A stretch of DNA of 64,000 nucleotides from Rhodopirellula sp. P2 (GCF_028768465.1 NZ_CP118225.1:5747001-5811000); one strand, 5' to 3'; counted from the stretch's first letter, positions 27,157 to 37,182 are shown. Numbers and translations are program-made. Notes: generated from the letters alone by a model not told the origin.

Positions 27157-28527
27157 TCAGCTCTCAGGTGACTCCGCCGCTTCAGTGGCAGACGCTCCCG
27201 CCTCGTCCTCTTCGCCACTGGCGAATTCACCGGCTTCGACTTCCCGCCGCTGAATCGCTGCTTCACGGGCTGCTTCCATCACCCGGATCAGTTCGTCCCG
27301 ATGGTCGTGTGTTTCCTGGTCCCCGACTTCGAGCGACCGCAGCTTTTCCAGCGCCATCAACATACGATCAATTGTGTCCGGTTCCCGGTGCACGATGTAA
27401 TCTTGAAAGTACCCCAAGTCGGCCGTCCCCTCGAACCATCCTTCCTGTCGCAGCGCAATCTCGTCGGCTTGCACCATCAATCGATCCACAATCCACCGCT
27501 CCGCATTCTTTGCCTGAAGTGCATCGGCGACGAGTGCAATCTCCGGCTGCAAGTTCCTATGATCGGGATACTTCGGCGGCGGATCCCAGACAACGGGAAA
27601 GGCATCTTCCCCCATCGATTGCATTGCCGCGACGGCGTCATTGATGTCGCCGCTGCGAAGCATTGCATCCACTTTCGCCGAACGCATCAACTGCGGCTGA
27701 AAGAACGTCGCTGCGACCAACAAGATCACTCCCGACACCGCCGGCCACAACCAAACACTTCGTCGCATCGGAACGTTGCGACGGCCGATCTCTTCCCAGC
27801 GATGCTTCGATCTGCTCGACATCGCAATGGACCCCAAGGCCGCGATCAAGACCGGGATGAAGCCATAGAAACAACCGGCTGCAACCGTCGATTGATAGCT
27901 CCTCAACAGCTGCTGCGTTTGGGTCAACCGAATGCCGCCCATGAGTGAAACCATCGACAACTGAGCGGACAGCACAGCAAAGAACGCGATCACCATGCAC
28001 GGCACCAGAATCCAAGTCAACGTGGCCCCCAGTCGAAGTCCAAACTGAATCGCGATCACGCGACTGAACAACAACACTCGCCAAATCGACACGATCGACA
28101 ACAACGCCAGGTTGAAACGCAACGAGGTCATTTCATCCGCCATGACCTCGATTGGAATCGCGTACAACCACGCCAGCGGAGCGGTCATCCAGTATCCGGT
28201 CAGAAAGATTCGGTAGTCACGAATCAAGCTGTGCTTTGAATCTCGCTTCACACCTGTCAGCGCCAAACAGATCTGCACCGCAATGAACAAGACCGTGCAG
28301 ATCACCAACGACGCAGCAAACGGACCGAGCAAGTCCTGGGGTGCATCCAACCAACTGACCGCGTCATATTCGCGCGCCATGGAAGCGGTCGCGACCAGAG
28401 CCAGCCCCAAAGTGAGTGACCAAGGACTGCGAAGCACCCGCCGAATGGAAGACTCCACCCCCAACAAAAACAGTAACGGATCTCGCAATCGCAACGTCAT
28501 TGGATCACTCTCTGCTGAATCATTCAT
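27157..28527 (-). CDS. Polytopic membrane protein of unknown function
   Basis: A 456-residue protein with about six to eight hydrophobic helices between residues 35 and 275 (for example LVICTVLFIAVQICLALTG and LTWILVPCMVIAFFAVL), then a soluble C-terminal domain ending in an acidic, Glu/Ala-rich tail. I do not recognise a family. Its ATG (28527) overlaps the stop of the upstream radical-SAM gene by 4 nt (ATGA), which fixes the start and implies co-translation. A role as a membrane partner of that enzyme is inferred only from the coupling. Confidence 0.75.
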   Translation of the reverse strand: MNDSAESDPMTLRLRDPLLFLLGVESSIRRVLRSPWSLTLGLALVATASMAREYDAVSWLDAPQDLLGPFAASLVICTVLFIAVQICLALTGVKRDSKHSLIRDYRIFLTGYWMTAPLAWLYAIPIEVMADEMTSLRFNLALLSIVSIWRVLLFSRVIAIQFGLRLGATLTWILVPCMVIAFFAVLSAQLSMVSLMGGIRLTQTQQLLRSYQSTVAAGCFYGFIPVLIAALGSIAMSSRSKHRWEEIGRRNVPMRRSVWLWPAVSGVILLVAATFFQPQLMRSAKVDAMLRSGDINDAVAAMQSMGEDAFPVVWDPPPKYPDHRNLQPEIALVADALQAKNAERWIVDRLMVQADEIALRQEGWFEGTADLGYFQDYIVHREPDTIDRMLMALEKLRSLEVGDQETHDHRDELIRVMEAAREAAIQRREVEAGEFASGEEDEAGASATEAAESPES

Positions 28528-29864
28528 GCCTGGTTTCCTAGGGTGCGTCGGGAGGATCGAATCCGCTTTTGAATCGTATCACGGCGTGCCTGAGCCTCGG
28601 GCCGAAACACTCGTCCCACCAATTCGTTGAACTCGCTTTGCAACTGCTCGGCCGTCATTTGGTCTGGCTGATACACGACGTCGAACAACGTGTAACGAGA
28701 AAAATCGCCGGGCAACAATCGCTGCGATCGCAACAACGATGCGTACAGGCTGGTCCCAGGAAACGGCGTTTGCAACGTCAACTGAATTTCACCCATCGGA
28801 GCTTCCTCTAAGAAGTCCCCCAGTCTTTCGATCGACTCCGGTGTTTCGCCATCCGCTCCGACGATCAAGCAACCGTTGACCACAATCCCCGCCTCTTGGA
28901 TGGCATCAACCGCTTCCAACATGCGTTGCCAATCCGCGTTCTTGGCTCCCATGCCGGGATAGCGAAACACGTTGGATTCCAAGCCGATCAAGATCTGCCG
29001 ACAACCGCTCTCGGCGATATGCGAAAGCAGTTGCGGCTGATTGGCAATTCGCCAATCCGATTCAGTGAACCATCGGGCCCCGTGCCGCCGCAATGATTCC
29101 AACATCGGCCCATGGTCGCGTCCGCTGGCGAATGTGTTGTCGTCCGCCAACTCAATCCAAGGTCGCGACTTCTGACTCGAGATCGCCCCCATCTCCGCTT
29201 CGAACCGTTCGTCCGGCTTGACTCTCGCCGGCCCCAGCATTCGGCTCGCAGCGCAGAAGGAACACGCCCATGGACAACCTCGCATCGATTGAATGGTGTA
29301 CCGCGGCGGCGAATGCTCGCCCAACAAATCCCAACGCGGAAGCGGCGAATCCGCGAGCGAGAAGGATCCATCGGCCTGATAGGACCTTGCCAACCTTCCT
29401 TCGGTGACATCCGCCAACAACTTTGCGAACGTGCTTTCGCCATCCCCCTGAACCACCACATCAAAATGCGGGCGGCAGTGCTCGGGAGCGGCCGTTGCAT
29501 GCAACCCACCGATCACCGTGGTCACGTTGTGGCGGCGAACGAACTCGCTGATTCGTGCCGCTCGATCGGCCGAAGGCGTCAACGCGGAAAAAGCCACAAC
29601 GGCTGGCTGAACCGGCGAAGACGTCCCCAGCAAAATCCGCTCGGCCACCTCCCTCTCGTCGGTCGCCCCATCGTCCAAGACCAGTTCGATGTCCCAAGTC
29701 TCAGGCACCAAGCCCGCGATGGTCAGCAGCCCCAACGGAGGCAATTGCGAGAGCGCCGATGCTCGACGAGCCAAACCGGGCAACTTCAACCCCCGTTGAA
29801 GCAACTCTTCATGCCCCACTCGCAGCCCGCTCATCGAGACCAACGTCAACTTCGGTTTGGGCAT
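28524..29864 (-). CDS. B12-binding radical SAM protein
   Basis: A 446-residue cytosolic enzyme. The N-terminal part (about 1-150) resembles a cobalamin-binding Rossmann domain: PPLGLLTIAGLVPETWDIEL and VVAFSALTPSADRAARISEF, then VTTVIGGLHATAAPEH. The radical SAM core carries the iron-sulfur motif CxxxCxxC in RGCPWACSFCAASR and downstream LIGLESNVFRYPGMG. Such proteins (HpnJ/BchE-like) catalyse methylations, cyclisations or lipid modifications; the substrate here is unknown. ATG 29864 is chosen because GGAGGAG lies just upstream; ATG 29876 is an alternative. It is coupled to the membrane protein at 27157-28527 and divergent from the SGNH hydrolase. Confidence 0.88.
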   Translation of the reverse strand: MPKPKLTLVSMSGLRVGHEELLQRGLKLPGLARRASALSQLPPLGLLTIAGLVPETWDIELVLDDGATDEREVAERILLGTSSPVQPAVVAFSALTPSADRAARISEFVRRHNVTTVIGGLHATAAPEHCRPHFDVVVQGDGESTFAKLLADVTEGRLARSYQADGSFSLADSPLPRWDLLGEHSPPRYTIQSMRGCPWACSFCAASRMLGPARVKPDERFEAEMGAISSQKSRPWIELADDNTFASGRDHGPMLESLRRHGARWFTESDWRIANQPQLLSHIAESGCRQILIGLESNVFRYPGMGAKNADWQRMLEAVDAIQEAGIVVNGCLIVGADGETPESIERLGDFLEEAPMGEIQLTLQTPFPGTSLYASLLRSQRLLPGDFSRYTLFDVVYQPDQMTAEQLQSEFNELVGRVFRPEAQARRDTIQKRIRSSRRTLGNQA

Positions 29865-29965
29865 TGGCTCCTCCATTGTGAATTGGGTTGCGACATCATT
29901 GTCCGGTGCCTTCCATGATAAACTACTGCGGTCTCCATCTCGTTCCACCCCATGAGTTTGTCCCC

Positions 29966-30748
29966 ATGAATCAACGCCGTTTTTCCTGTCTTGGTCTGCT
30001 TTGCGTCTGGTTTGGTTTGGAAGCAGGAATGCTGTTCACGGGATTGCCGGCCATGGCGCAAGACGCCACCGCAACCATCGAAAAACAGTTCCTGATCCCC
30101 GAAACCAATGACTCGATGGCCGGCTCAGGACCGGTCCGCCGCTACGACTGGATGAAGCAGATTTGGCAGCGGCGTCGATCCAACTTTGACGCCCGCACGC
30201 AACAAGACCAAAACGCAATCGTGTTTCTCGGTGATTCGATCACCCAAGGTTGGGGCGACGACTTTCGCGGCGACTTTGAAAACCGAAAGGTGGCCAACCG
30301 CGGGATCAGTGGCGACACGACTCGCGGCATGCTGTTCCGCTTGAAAGAAGACGTGCTGGACCTGGATCCCCAAGCCGTCGTGATGCTGATGGGAACCAAT
30401 GACCTCGAGGAACATGCCTCGCCGGACACCGTTGCCAGCAACGTCCGCTTGATTCTTCAAGCATTCCATGCACACGATGCGGACATGCCCATCGTGCTGT
30501 GCTTGGTGATGCCCAGCAGCCAAACGAAGTCCCGTCCAGCCGCTCAAATCAAACGCATCAATGAATTGCTGACCGAGATCGCCAATGAGAACGAAACGGT
30601 TCACTTGGTCGACACCTGGACTCCATTCGCGAATGAAAATGGCGACGCCAAAGTCGAGGAATTCCCTGATCTGCTGCACCCCAATCAAGCCGGCTACGCG
30701 AAATGGAAAGCCGCTCTGGAACCGACCTTTGAGAAACTAAATCTGTAG
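29966..30748 (+). CDS. Secreted SGNH/GDSL hydrolase
   Basis: A 260-residue esterase or acetylhydrolase-type protein with an N-terminal signal peptide (LGLLCVWFGLEAGMLFTGLP, cleavage near AMAQ). Block I is FLGDSITQGW with the catalytic Ser, block II contains NRGISGDTT, block III is MGTNDLE (Gly and Asn of the oxyanion hole), and block V DLLHPNQAGY carries the catalytic Asp-x-x-His pair. The length is normal for the family. It could deacylate sugars or lipids in the periplasm or outside. ATG 29966 gives a complete signal peptide. It is a single gene. Confidence 0.92.
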   Translation: MNQRRFSCLGLLCVWFGLEAGMLFTGLPAMAQDATATIEKQFLIPETNDSMAGSGPVRRYDWMKQIWQRRRSNFDARTQQDQNAIVFLGDSITQGWGDDFRGDFENRKVANRGISGDTTRGMLFRLKEDVLDLDPQAVVMLMGTNDLEEHASPDTVASNVRLILQAFHAHDADMPIVLCLVMPSSQTKSRPAAQIKRINELLTEIANENETVHLVDTWTPFANENGDAKVEEFPDLLHPNQAGYAKWKAALEPTFEKLNL

Positions 30749-30759
30749 CCTCTGGGCGG

Positions 30760-31740
30760 CTACTGGCCCGCTCGTTTCGCGATGGTCTCTTTGAACATCT
30801 TGCCAACGGTGTCCAATTGATCCGCTCTGGGAATCAAGTTCGAAGCGACCCAGGGCCGCTGGTTGTCGATGGCACGAAACGCGCATGGCAGTGGAATCAA
30901 ATCCAACGAGGCGTTGTTTGCCAGACGCATCGCTCGGGGGACGTGAAAGGCGCTCGTGATCAGTCCCACTTGGGGCTCGCCGGATTCAACCGCCTCTTCC
31001 GTCCACCGTTCCTTCCACTCGGCCGAGGGTGATTCCACGAACTGCTTCAGCGAGTTCATCTCCGCCTGAGTGTTGACGCCCTCGATCGGAAAGATCACCT
31101 CCTCAGGGACCCCCAGCGAAACCAGCAACTGCATCGACTGCTTCCAAGGTGGCTCATAACCATCGGTGGAGGAGCCCGTCACGATGATCGCGCGAGTTGC
31201 GTGGGCATGATACGCCTGAGCGGCCGAAATCACGCGTTCGCCATCGCTTCCGAGTTCATAGAAACCAGGTGCCACTGCGGAGGAACCGCCCCCCAACACA
31301 ACCACAGCATCCAGAGGCCGATCAAGCGACCGCTGCTCCAACGCCGGATGAGGCTCCGATGCAAGCGGGCTTTCAACTTGGGAACTGGCCCAATTCGCGA
31401 ACCCCGCATTGCCAACGATTCCCCAGACGACAAAGCCAAGCAACCAAACGACAGGCCGCCAGGCGGACACGGCTCCCCGCTTGCATTGGACAATCGCGTG
31501 AACCGCCAAGGCCAGCATCCCGAGCCAAACCAAACCAACAGGCTGAATCAAATCAGTCCCGCAGCGCATGCCCGCGACAAAACCTTGTTGCATCCAAGTC
31601 GACACAACCAACAACAACACCCAGGCCGCAGGCACAACAAGCGAAACAAAAAGGGCATTCCAAGACGGCGGTGTTCTCTTCGAATGGTCGCTTCGTTCGA
31701 TTTCATCGGACACGAGCGTTTGGGTTGGCAAAGTGTTCAT
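30760..31740 (-). CDS. YdcF-like (DUF218) membrane protein
   Basis: A 326-residue protein with three N-terminal membrane helices (roughly 30-50, 65-85 and 95-115) and a C-terminal DUF218 domain: DAVVVLGGGSSAV, AIIVTGSSTDGYEP, GVNTQAEMNSLKQF and VGLITSAFHVPRAMRLA. This matches the ElyC/SanA/YdcF family, which in enterobacteria affects cell-envelope integrity; the biochemical reaction is unclear. Start ATG 31740 is chosen; ATG 31749 (MGG) is also possible, and the frame stays open to 31896. Its 3' end is convergent with the SGNH hydrolase gene, 11 nt apart. Confidence 0.82.
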   Translation of the reverse strand: MNTLPTQTLVSDEIERSDHSKRTPPSWNALFVSLVVPAAWVLLLVVSTWMQQGFVAGMRCGTDLIQPVGLVWLGMLALAVHAIVQCKRGAVSAWRPVVWLLGFVVWGIVGNAGFANWASSQVESPLASEPHPALEQRSLDRPLDAVVVLGGGSSAVAPGFYELGSDGERVISAAQAYHAHATRAIIVTGSSTDGYEPPWKQSMQLLVSLGVPEEVIFPIEGVNTQAEMNSLKQFVESPSAEWKERWTEEAVESGEPQVGLITSAFHVPRAMRLANNASLDLIPLPCAFRAIDNQRPWVASNLIPRADQLDTVGKMFKETIAKRAGQ

Positions 31741-31896
31741 GCCGCCCATGATACTGACGCAACCGTAAAAGTGTGTGCGGCCTTTGGTGAGTTGGGTCGG
31801 AAGGTGGCCGCCCGTGTGCGGCAACAAAAAAACCTCCGTTGCCATCACATGCGTGACAACAACGAAGGCATGAACAAACAACCTTGGATCAACCAA

Positions 31897-32076
31897 TCAG
31901 TTGCGTTTTTTTGCTTCTTGGGTCGCGTCTTTCATCGCGTCTTCCATCGCTCCCGCGGGAGTTTCGTAAGCGCTGAGGTCTTCCGGCGAAACCACCTTTT
32001 CCGTTTGTCCTGGGCCGCAACCCATGACGCACAAGGAGGAGAGAAACAACGCGGCCAGAGAAATTCTTGAGATCAA
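31897..32076 (-). CDS. Small lipoprotein (59 aa) downstream of DUF1559 protein
   Basis: A 59-residue lipoprotein: LISRISLAALFLSSLCVMGC then GPGQTEKVVSPEDLSAYE. The hydrophobic signal segment ends in a lipobox with Cys20, and the short mature part is charged and Ala/Lys/Glu-rich. The proposed start is TTG 32076, supported by AAGGA about 9 nt upstream; the frame stays open much further but that extension overlaps the DUF1559 gene antisense-free region without gene-like character. It mirrors the 53-aa lipoprotein at 2730-2891 beside the other DUF1559 gene. Function unknown; partner of the DUF1559 protein by repeated synteny. Confidence 0.7.
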   Translation of the reverse strand: MISRISLAALFLSSLCVMGCGPGQTEKVVSPEDLSAYETPAGAMEDAMKDATQEAKKRN

Positions 32077-32095
32077 TTTATTGTCCTTTGGAATG

Positions 32096-32126
32096 AAAAA
32101 GCCTCCGCCGCGAACCACTCGCGGCG
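32096..32126 (-). terminator. Hairpin between DUF1559 gene and lipoprotein
   Basis: A perfect 8-bp stem CGCCGCGA/TCGCGGCG (32119-32126 with 32106-32113) with a 5-nt loop is followed on the minus strand by GAGGC and TTTTT (32096-32100). It may act as a partial terminator (attenuator) that lowers lipoprotein expression, or as a processing element. Confidence 0.5.
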
Positions 32127-32161
32127 AAGACCGATTTTGAAAAGTCAAAGAAGAGTTCCAA

Positions 32162-33421
32162 TCAGAATTCTTCTTGGATGGTTTCTTTTGCAGCACGAGT
32201 TCCCAACGCACCCCACAAGCCATACGGGCTCTGTGCACCAGGGCGATTGATTCCGGTTCCGTTCCAAATCACAGGAGGGGCCTCTTGATTGCCGGCTTCG
32301 ATCGATTCCGTGATGAATTTCACAGCCCCGTCCCCCATCAGCATGTGCACACCACCTTGGTGACGACTGCTGGGCGAAACGTTTCCGCCATCGCGTTCTG
32401 GGAACCAGTCTCCGGTTTGAAACACGCAAATGGGCGAGTTGGGTGGGTTGACCGTCGAGACCATTGTCTGAGCGGGATAACCACTGTGCCAACGGAATCC
32501 ACGACCGTAACGCAGCGTCCATGACGTTGCGGTGTTCCCACTCAGGTCAGTCGTGTCCAAGTAAAACTGAGGACGGGTTGGATCCACGTAAGCTTCTTGG
32601 AAGTTCACGTCGGTCTCGCACTCGGTGTAGTTGGCCGCGTTGGTGCGGTTGTCCAAATCCATCAAGTCCGTCGCCAATTCACCGGCAGCGAATGTGTTCG
32701 ACAATCCGTCCAACACGTCTCGGAATCGAGTGGTCGTACGACCAATGAAAAATCCACGCGTCGCAGCAGGCGAGCGTTCAGCTGGCCAGCCCTTGCGAGC
32801 CGTCAGGTCCCACTCGTAGGTGCCTTGCGTCATGTAATCAAAGGCATCGCCCATGCAGGCGCCGTAGTTCGTTCGCCCGTGAGCAGGTGCTCCGGCACCA
32901 GGGTCGCTGGGGCAACGGAAACCAGGGACTTCCGTCAACCAAGGGTCGTAGTTGTTGCCTGCATCGCTGTCGCCGGCGTAACCGAAGGCTGGAACATCGA
33001 TGGTTCCGTCACCGTTGTTGTCACGGGGATTCGCGATTTGCTCCCACAAGCCTTGTTGCTCCATGAATGGCAGAATGCCAACCAAGAAACTGTTGGTTCC
33101 CATCGCGTTGAAAGCCGGATTGCCGGAGTTCCACTCGCCGCCGGCAGGACCTTGGTCATGCAACCAAACACCGGCCCGGTGTGGGCCCGACATCTGTTGC
33201 GGCAACGCATTGAAGGCAGCGTGGTAGTTGTGCAACGCCAAGCCGATTTGCTTGAAGTTGTTGCTGCAGCTCATTCGGCGAGCTGCCTCTCGGGCGGCTT
33301 GAACGGCGGGCAACAACAGCCCCACCAAAACGCCAATGATTGCGATCACGACCAACAGTTCCACCAGCGTGAAACCACGCTTGGCTGACTGTCGCGCGAA
33401 ACGGGGATTGAAGTGAGTCAT
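32162..33421 (-). CDS. DUF1559 pseudopilin-like protein (paralogue of 2992-4182)
   Basis: A 419-residue protein with the prepilin-type leader [20 protein letters not shown] and the helical stretch [20 protein letters not shown], almost identical to the first DUF1559 protein. Further shared blocks are [46 protein letters not shown] and [17 protein letters not shown] near the C-terminus. It is expected to be processed by a prepilin peptidase and to sit in the envelope. ATG 33421 has GAGGA 7-8 nt upstream. A small lipoprotein gene follows 85 nt downstream behind a hairpin. Confidence 0.9.
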   Translation of the reverse strand: MTHFNPRFARQSAKRGFTLVELLVVIAIIGVLVGLLLPAVQAAREAARRMSCSNNFKQIGLALHNYHAAFNALPQQMSGPHRAGVWLHDQGPAGGEWNSGNPAFNAMGTNSFLVGILPFMEQQGLWEQIANPRDNNGDGTIDVPAFGYAGDSDAGNNYDPWLTEVPGFRCPSDPGAGAPAHGRTNYGACMGDAFDYMTQGTYEWDLTARKGWPAERSPAATRGFFIGRTTTRFRDVLDGLSNTFAAGELATDLMDLDNRTNAANYTECETDVNFQEAYVDPTRPQFYLDTTDLSGNTATSWTLRYGRGFRWHSGYPAQTMVSTVNPPNSPICVFQTGDWFPERDGGNVSPSSRHQGGVHMLMGDGAVKFITESIEAGNQEAPPVIWNGTGINRPGAQSPYGLWGALGTRAAKETIQEEF

Positions 33422-34152
33422 TCGGTTTCCTCAAAAGAACGGAAATGAAATCAAAAGTTATTTCAGCAACGGCCTCTTGAACGCTGCTGTGTAACCAATC
33501 GTACTCATTCGCCTTCCGTCAGTAAGATGAATTCCTCGCCCTTACAGACGAACTACGAAACCACCCCTCCCTTTGAGGGCGACCGTGACGCCATTTGTTG
33601 CACCGTTGTCGCATTTCATTGAATCATTTTGTAGACACGCTAGCAAATAAACTTCGCCATGAACTTCCCTGGCTTCTGTTGCGACAAAACGCCTTATCCC
33701 CCGAATGAAACCGGTCTCAAAATCCATGGATTTTCAACATCTGAACTCGACACATCCCCTCCAGGAGCCATGGACGGTTCTCTTTTCTTCAGCTGCGTCG
33801 CACACTCCACCGCATGTCCACCGCGAAACCTTCTAATAAATATTGCCAACTTAGAGAATGACTGAATCAAGCTGACTTCGTTTCTCGATCGCCAAGGATT
33901 TACTTTTGTACACCGCTGATATTTTTTGATTTTTTCTCTGCCAAGGGTCCATTCCGCAACTGTCTAGGTCACAGAACGGAACTTCAGACCGCCCAATGCG
34001 AAGATAGAACCATTGAATCGCGGTCCGTACCAGTCGAGGATGGGAAGGCGGCTCGACCTCCTGAATCCCACGACCGAAACCAGCAACCCCACCCGCCAGG
34101 GGGCCACATGCCGTCTCGGCACTGATTTCCAACCTGTCTTGCGAAAGCCACC
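33422..34152. other. Intergenic region without recognisable gene
   Basis: These 731 bases separate the divergent DUF1559 and ASPIC genes and are visibly AT-richer than their surroundings, especially 33820-33950. A 68-codon frame at 33659-33865 has no recognisable features. Promoters for both flanking genes should lie here, but I see no convincing consensus. Confidence 0.5.
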
Positions 34153-37100
34153 ATGACGGCAACCGACGATTCTCTTTTGCTGCGTTCTGGAGTCCTGTTG
34201 CTGTTAGCGGTGGCGGTTGGCTGCCCGTCCCAAACGCCCGGCTCCAGTGGATCGCTGAGCGAACCTGGGTCCGATGCAACCACCTCGTCCCCGCCACCCG
34301 CCGCACTCCCTGCGTCTGACCGACAACCTTCACTCTCGCCGTCGGGCCCCGAATCCGCCGGCCCGATGGCTGGGCAACACCTTCTCTGGCAACAGCACCA
34401 GGAAGCGGGACGAATGGCGGAGGCTGCCCAAATTGCCTCGCAACTGTCGCGTGCTGGCAAAGCCAATCTGGACGAATCGCTCTCCTTGATCGCTCGAGAG
34501 CAGAGTTTTCCGCCGGCCAAGTTCGCTCATCCGGGCCCCACCGCAATGTCGCAAGCGGTCTGGCATGCCAGCCTCCGAGAGTATGAAGCGGCACTCGCAC
34601 GTTTACTCGAAATCGCCCCTGCATCGATGACACCGAATCAACTGGCATTGCAGGGACGCGTTCTCGCAGAAGCTCAACATTTCGATGCCCTTCCCAATTG
34701 GATTCGGCAAAGCGATCCGTCGACTCGTCAGCAAGCAAACTTCTGGGCGACACTGGGAATCTGGCTGGGACACCACCAGCAACCACACGCCGCGATCGGG
34801 GCCACGCTGCAGGCAATCCGACTGAACCCAACCGATCAACTCAGCACTCAACGCGTCGGGAATTGGTTGCTGGCAATCGATCAGGAACACGATGCTGAAC
34901 TGTTCTACCAGCGTGCCCGACTGATCGCCGAAACCAGCGACCTGCGAGACCAGTGGATTGATCTGCATCCGATCGGCACCGAGGCCGGGAACCGTCCCGA
35001 CATTCGCGATCAAAAGGCACGCCTCGCTGGCAAACTCGCCAAGGCAATGATGGAAGCCGGTCGGCCGTTTGAATCGTTCCAGTGGCGTCTGCACCAATTG
35101 GACGTCTTGGGCCCAACCAACGCGGAATCAGAAGCAAGTCGCTCATCCAATGCCGCGAAAACCCGTGCCCTGATTCACCAACAGATGCAGACCCTGGCCA
35201 ACACACCCGACTTGGCCGCCATCCTGGCCGAGGAACATTGGTTGCAACTGCGCCCCGAGGACTTTCCCTTTCAAACCGCGTTTCGGACCACGATGGTCGA
35301 ACAAGAATCGAATGCTGCGTTGGCCTCACGCGCCATCGCAGCGAGCAAGTCAAACGATCCCGCCAACAACATCCCCAGACTGGCTGAGAATCTGGCATCC
35401 TACCAACCCCGGTTGTCCGATTTGGCGGCGGAGGTCGGACTGAATTTTCGCTTCCGACCTCGTCATCGTCCTTCAGTCCCCAGCGAAGTGAATGTGGCCG
35501 CAGACATGAGCACCGAGAACGAATCGCTGAGAATGCACGAAGCTCTCGGATCAGGCATTGGCGTGATCGACTACGACCGAGATGGTTGGCCCGACATCGT
35601 GTTTGGGCAAGGAGCCAGTGAACCGCCCGCATTGATGAGCGACCGGAGCGATGCCCTGTTTCGAAATCTGGCTGGGCAATTCATTGAGCAGACCGAGGCG
35701 ACCGGCATCGCCAATTTCGGCTACTCGTTTGGAATCGCTTGCGGCGACATCAACCAGGATGGCTTTGACGATCTCTTGATCGCAACACTGGGCGTCAACC
35801 AGATGTATGTCAACAACGGCGACGGCACATTCACCAATGACACCGATTCACTGGGCGACCAAACCGTCGAACAGCATGACGGTGCCTTCACCACATCCGT
35901 TGCCATCGCAGACCTCAATGGCGATCAACTCCCCGATCTCTACGAGGCAAATTATGTTGAACGAAATCAATTGTTCGTTCGTTTGCCACCTGATCAGAAC
36001 GGCAGAATTCCGCAAAAGACACCGCGAAGTCTATTCGCCCAACCGGACCGGATTTGGGTCCAGAGCGAAACCCAAGCTTGGCAGTCAACGACCATCGACG
36101 AATCAGTTGCTCGTGCAGGCACATCGCTTGGTGTGATCGTCGGTGAATTTTCAAAGGAAGCTCCGAAGACAAGCCCGAAAGATTCAGCCAGCAAGAGCGT
36201 CAACCAACCAAGCACAAATAAAATCTTCGTCGGCAACGACGCTCGGCCGAATCATTTGCTGCGGTTCGATGCCTCCCAAAACCGATGGCAGGAAATCGCC
36301 AACCTGATCGGCTTGGCCAACACGGTGGACGGCCTGCCATCCGCCAGCATGGGCATCGCCGCAGACGATTTGGATCGCCGGGGAGGCCTCGATCTGTTCA
36401 TCACGAACTTCTCCACCGAATCCGTTTCGCTTTACCTTCAAGACAAGTCGGGATCGTTTTCGGATCAGTGCGTGCGGCAGCGTCTGGACTCCGCCACCCG
36501 ACCGATGGTGGGCTTTGGATGCAAAGCGATTGACCTGAACCGTGATGGCTGGCTGGACGTGTGCTTGGTCAATGGGCACATCGATCGAATGCCTGGTGAA
36601 CCCTACGAAATGCCCCCCCAGTGTTTTCTTTCAAGCGGCTTCGCCCCAGGACAATCCAGCGACCTCCTTGCCACCCCGACAATGCCGTCAGGATTTGTTT
36701 CGGTCATCCCGGATTGCCCCACCGATTACTGGACAACTCCTGCACTGGGACGAACGATGGCCAAACTGGACTTTGACCGTGACCAACGGATGGACCTGGT
36801 GGTCAATCATTTGGATCGCGACGTCGCGCTGCTACACAATGAGTGCGTTGATGATGGCGGCTGGATCCAGTTTGAACTGATCGGCTCACGGAGCGAACGC
36901 GGCGCAACCGGCACTCAGATCGAAGTGCAGTGCAACGATGGTGTCCGAAACGGCTACGTGGTCGCAGGTGACGGCTACATGTGCACCGATGAGAACGTCG
37001 TCGAGATTTCACTGGGAGACGCTGAAATTCAATCCATCACCGTTCATTGGCCGTCGGGACTCACGCAAGTCATTCCCGATCCCAGCGATTGTGCCAATCA

Positions 37101-37182
37101 ACGAGTCACCCTGGTGGAAAACCAACCCGTCTGGAACAACGCAAACGCATCGCGACGATCCGACGGAAGACTGCTAGACTGA
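34153..37182 (+). CDS. CRTAC1/ASPIC-UnbV FG-GAP repeat lipoprotein with TPR-like N-terminus
   Basis: A 1009-residue exported protein. The N-terminus has a hydrophobic segment and a lipobox-like AVAVGC (Cys24), so it is probably a lipoprotein. Residues about 70-420 are helical and TPR-like (for example PHAAIGATLQAIRLNPTDQL). From about 440 come FG-GAP/VCBS repeats with calcium-loop motifs: DYDRDGWPDIVFG, DINQDGFDDLLIA, DLNGDQLPDLYEA, DLNRDGWLDVCLV and DFDRDQRMDLVVN. The C-terminus is an ASPIC/UnbV domain (SRSERGATGTQIEV, then ITVHWPSGLTQVIPD). It likely forms a surface beta-propeller for carbohydrate or protein binding. It is 39 nt upstream of the ABC ATPase gene on the same strand. Confidence 0.9.
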   Translation: MTATDDSLLLRSGVLLLLAVAVGCPSQTPGSSGSLSEPGSDATTSSPPPAALPASDRQPSLSPSGPESAGPMAGQHLLWQQHQEAGRMAEAAQIASQLSRAGKANLDESLSLIAREQSFPPAKFAHPGPTAMSQAVWHASLREYEAALARLLEIAPASMTPNQLALQGRVLAEAQHFDALPNWIRQSDPSTRQQANFWATLGIWLGHHQQPHAAIGATLQAIRLNPTDQLSTQRVGNWLLAIDQEHDAELFYQRARLIAETSDLRDQWIDLHPIGTEAGNRPDIRDQKARLAGKLAKAMMEAGRPFESFQWRLHQLDVLGPTNAESEASRSSNAAKTRALIHQQMQTLANTPDLAAILAEEHWLQLRPEDFPFQTAFRTTMVEQESNAALASRAIAASKSNDPANNIPRLAENLASYQPRLSDLAAEVGLNFRFRPRHRPSVPSEVNVAADMSTENESLRMHEALGSGIGVIDYDRDGWPDIVFGQGASEPPALMSDRSDALFRNLAGQFIEQTEATGIANFGYSFGIACGDINQDGFDDLLIATLGVNQMYVNNGDGTFTNDTDSLGDQTVEQHDGAFTTSVAIADLNGDQLPDLYEANYVERNQLFVRLPPDQNGRIPQKTPRSLFAQPDRIWVQSETQAWQSTTIDESVARAGTSLGVIVGEFSKEAPKTSPKDSASKSVNQPSTNKIFVGNDARPNHLLRFDASQNRWQEIANLIGLANTVDGLPSASMGIAADDLDRRGGLDLFITNFSTESVSLYLQDKSGSFSDQCVRQRLDSATRPMVGFGCKAIDLNRDGWLDVCLVNGHIDRMPGEPYEMPPQCFLSSGFAPGQSSDLLATPTMPSGFVSVIPDCPTDYWTTPALGRTMAKLDFDRDQRMDLVVNHLDRDVALLHNECVDDGGWIQFELIGSRSERGATGTQIEVQCNDGVRNGYVVAGDGYMCTDENVVEISLGDAEIQSITVHWPSGLTQVIPDPSDCANQRVTLVENQPVWNNANASRRSDGRLLD

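Noticed and set aside
33659-33865. A 68-codon open frame in the AT-rich gap
   Set aside because: No ribosome-binding site, no signal peptide or domain, and no coupled neighbour; likely chance.
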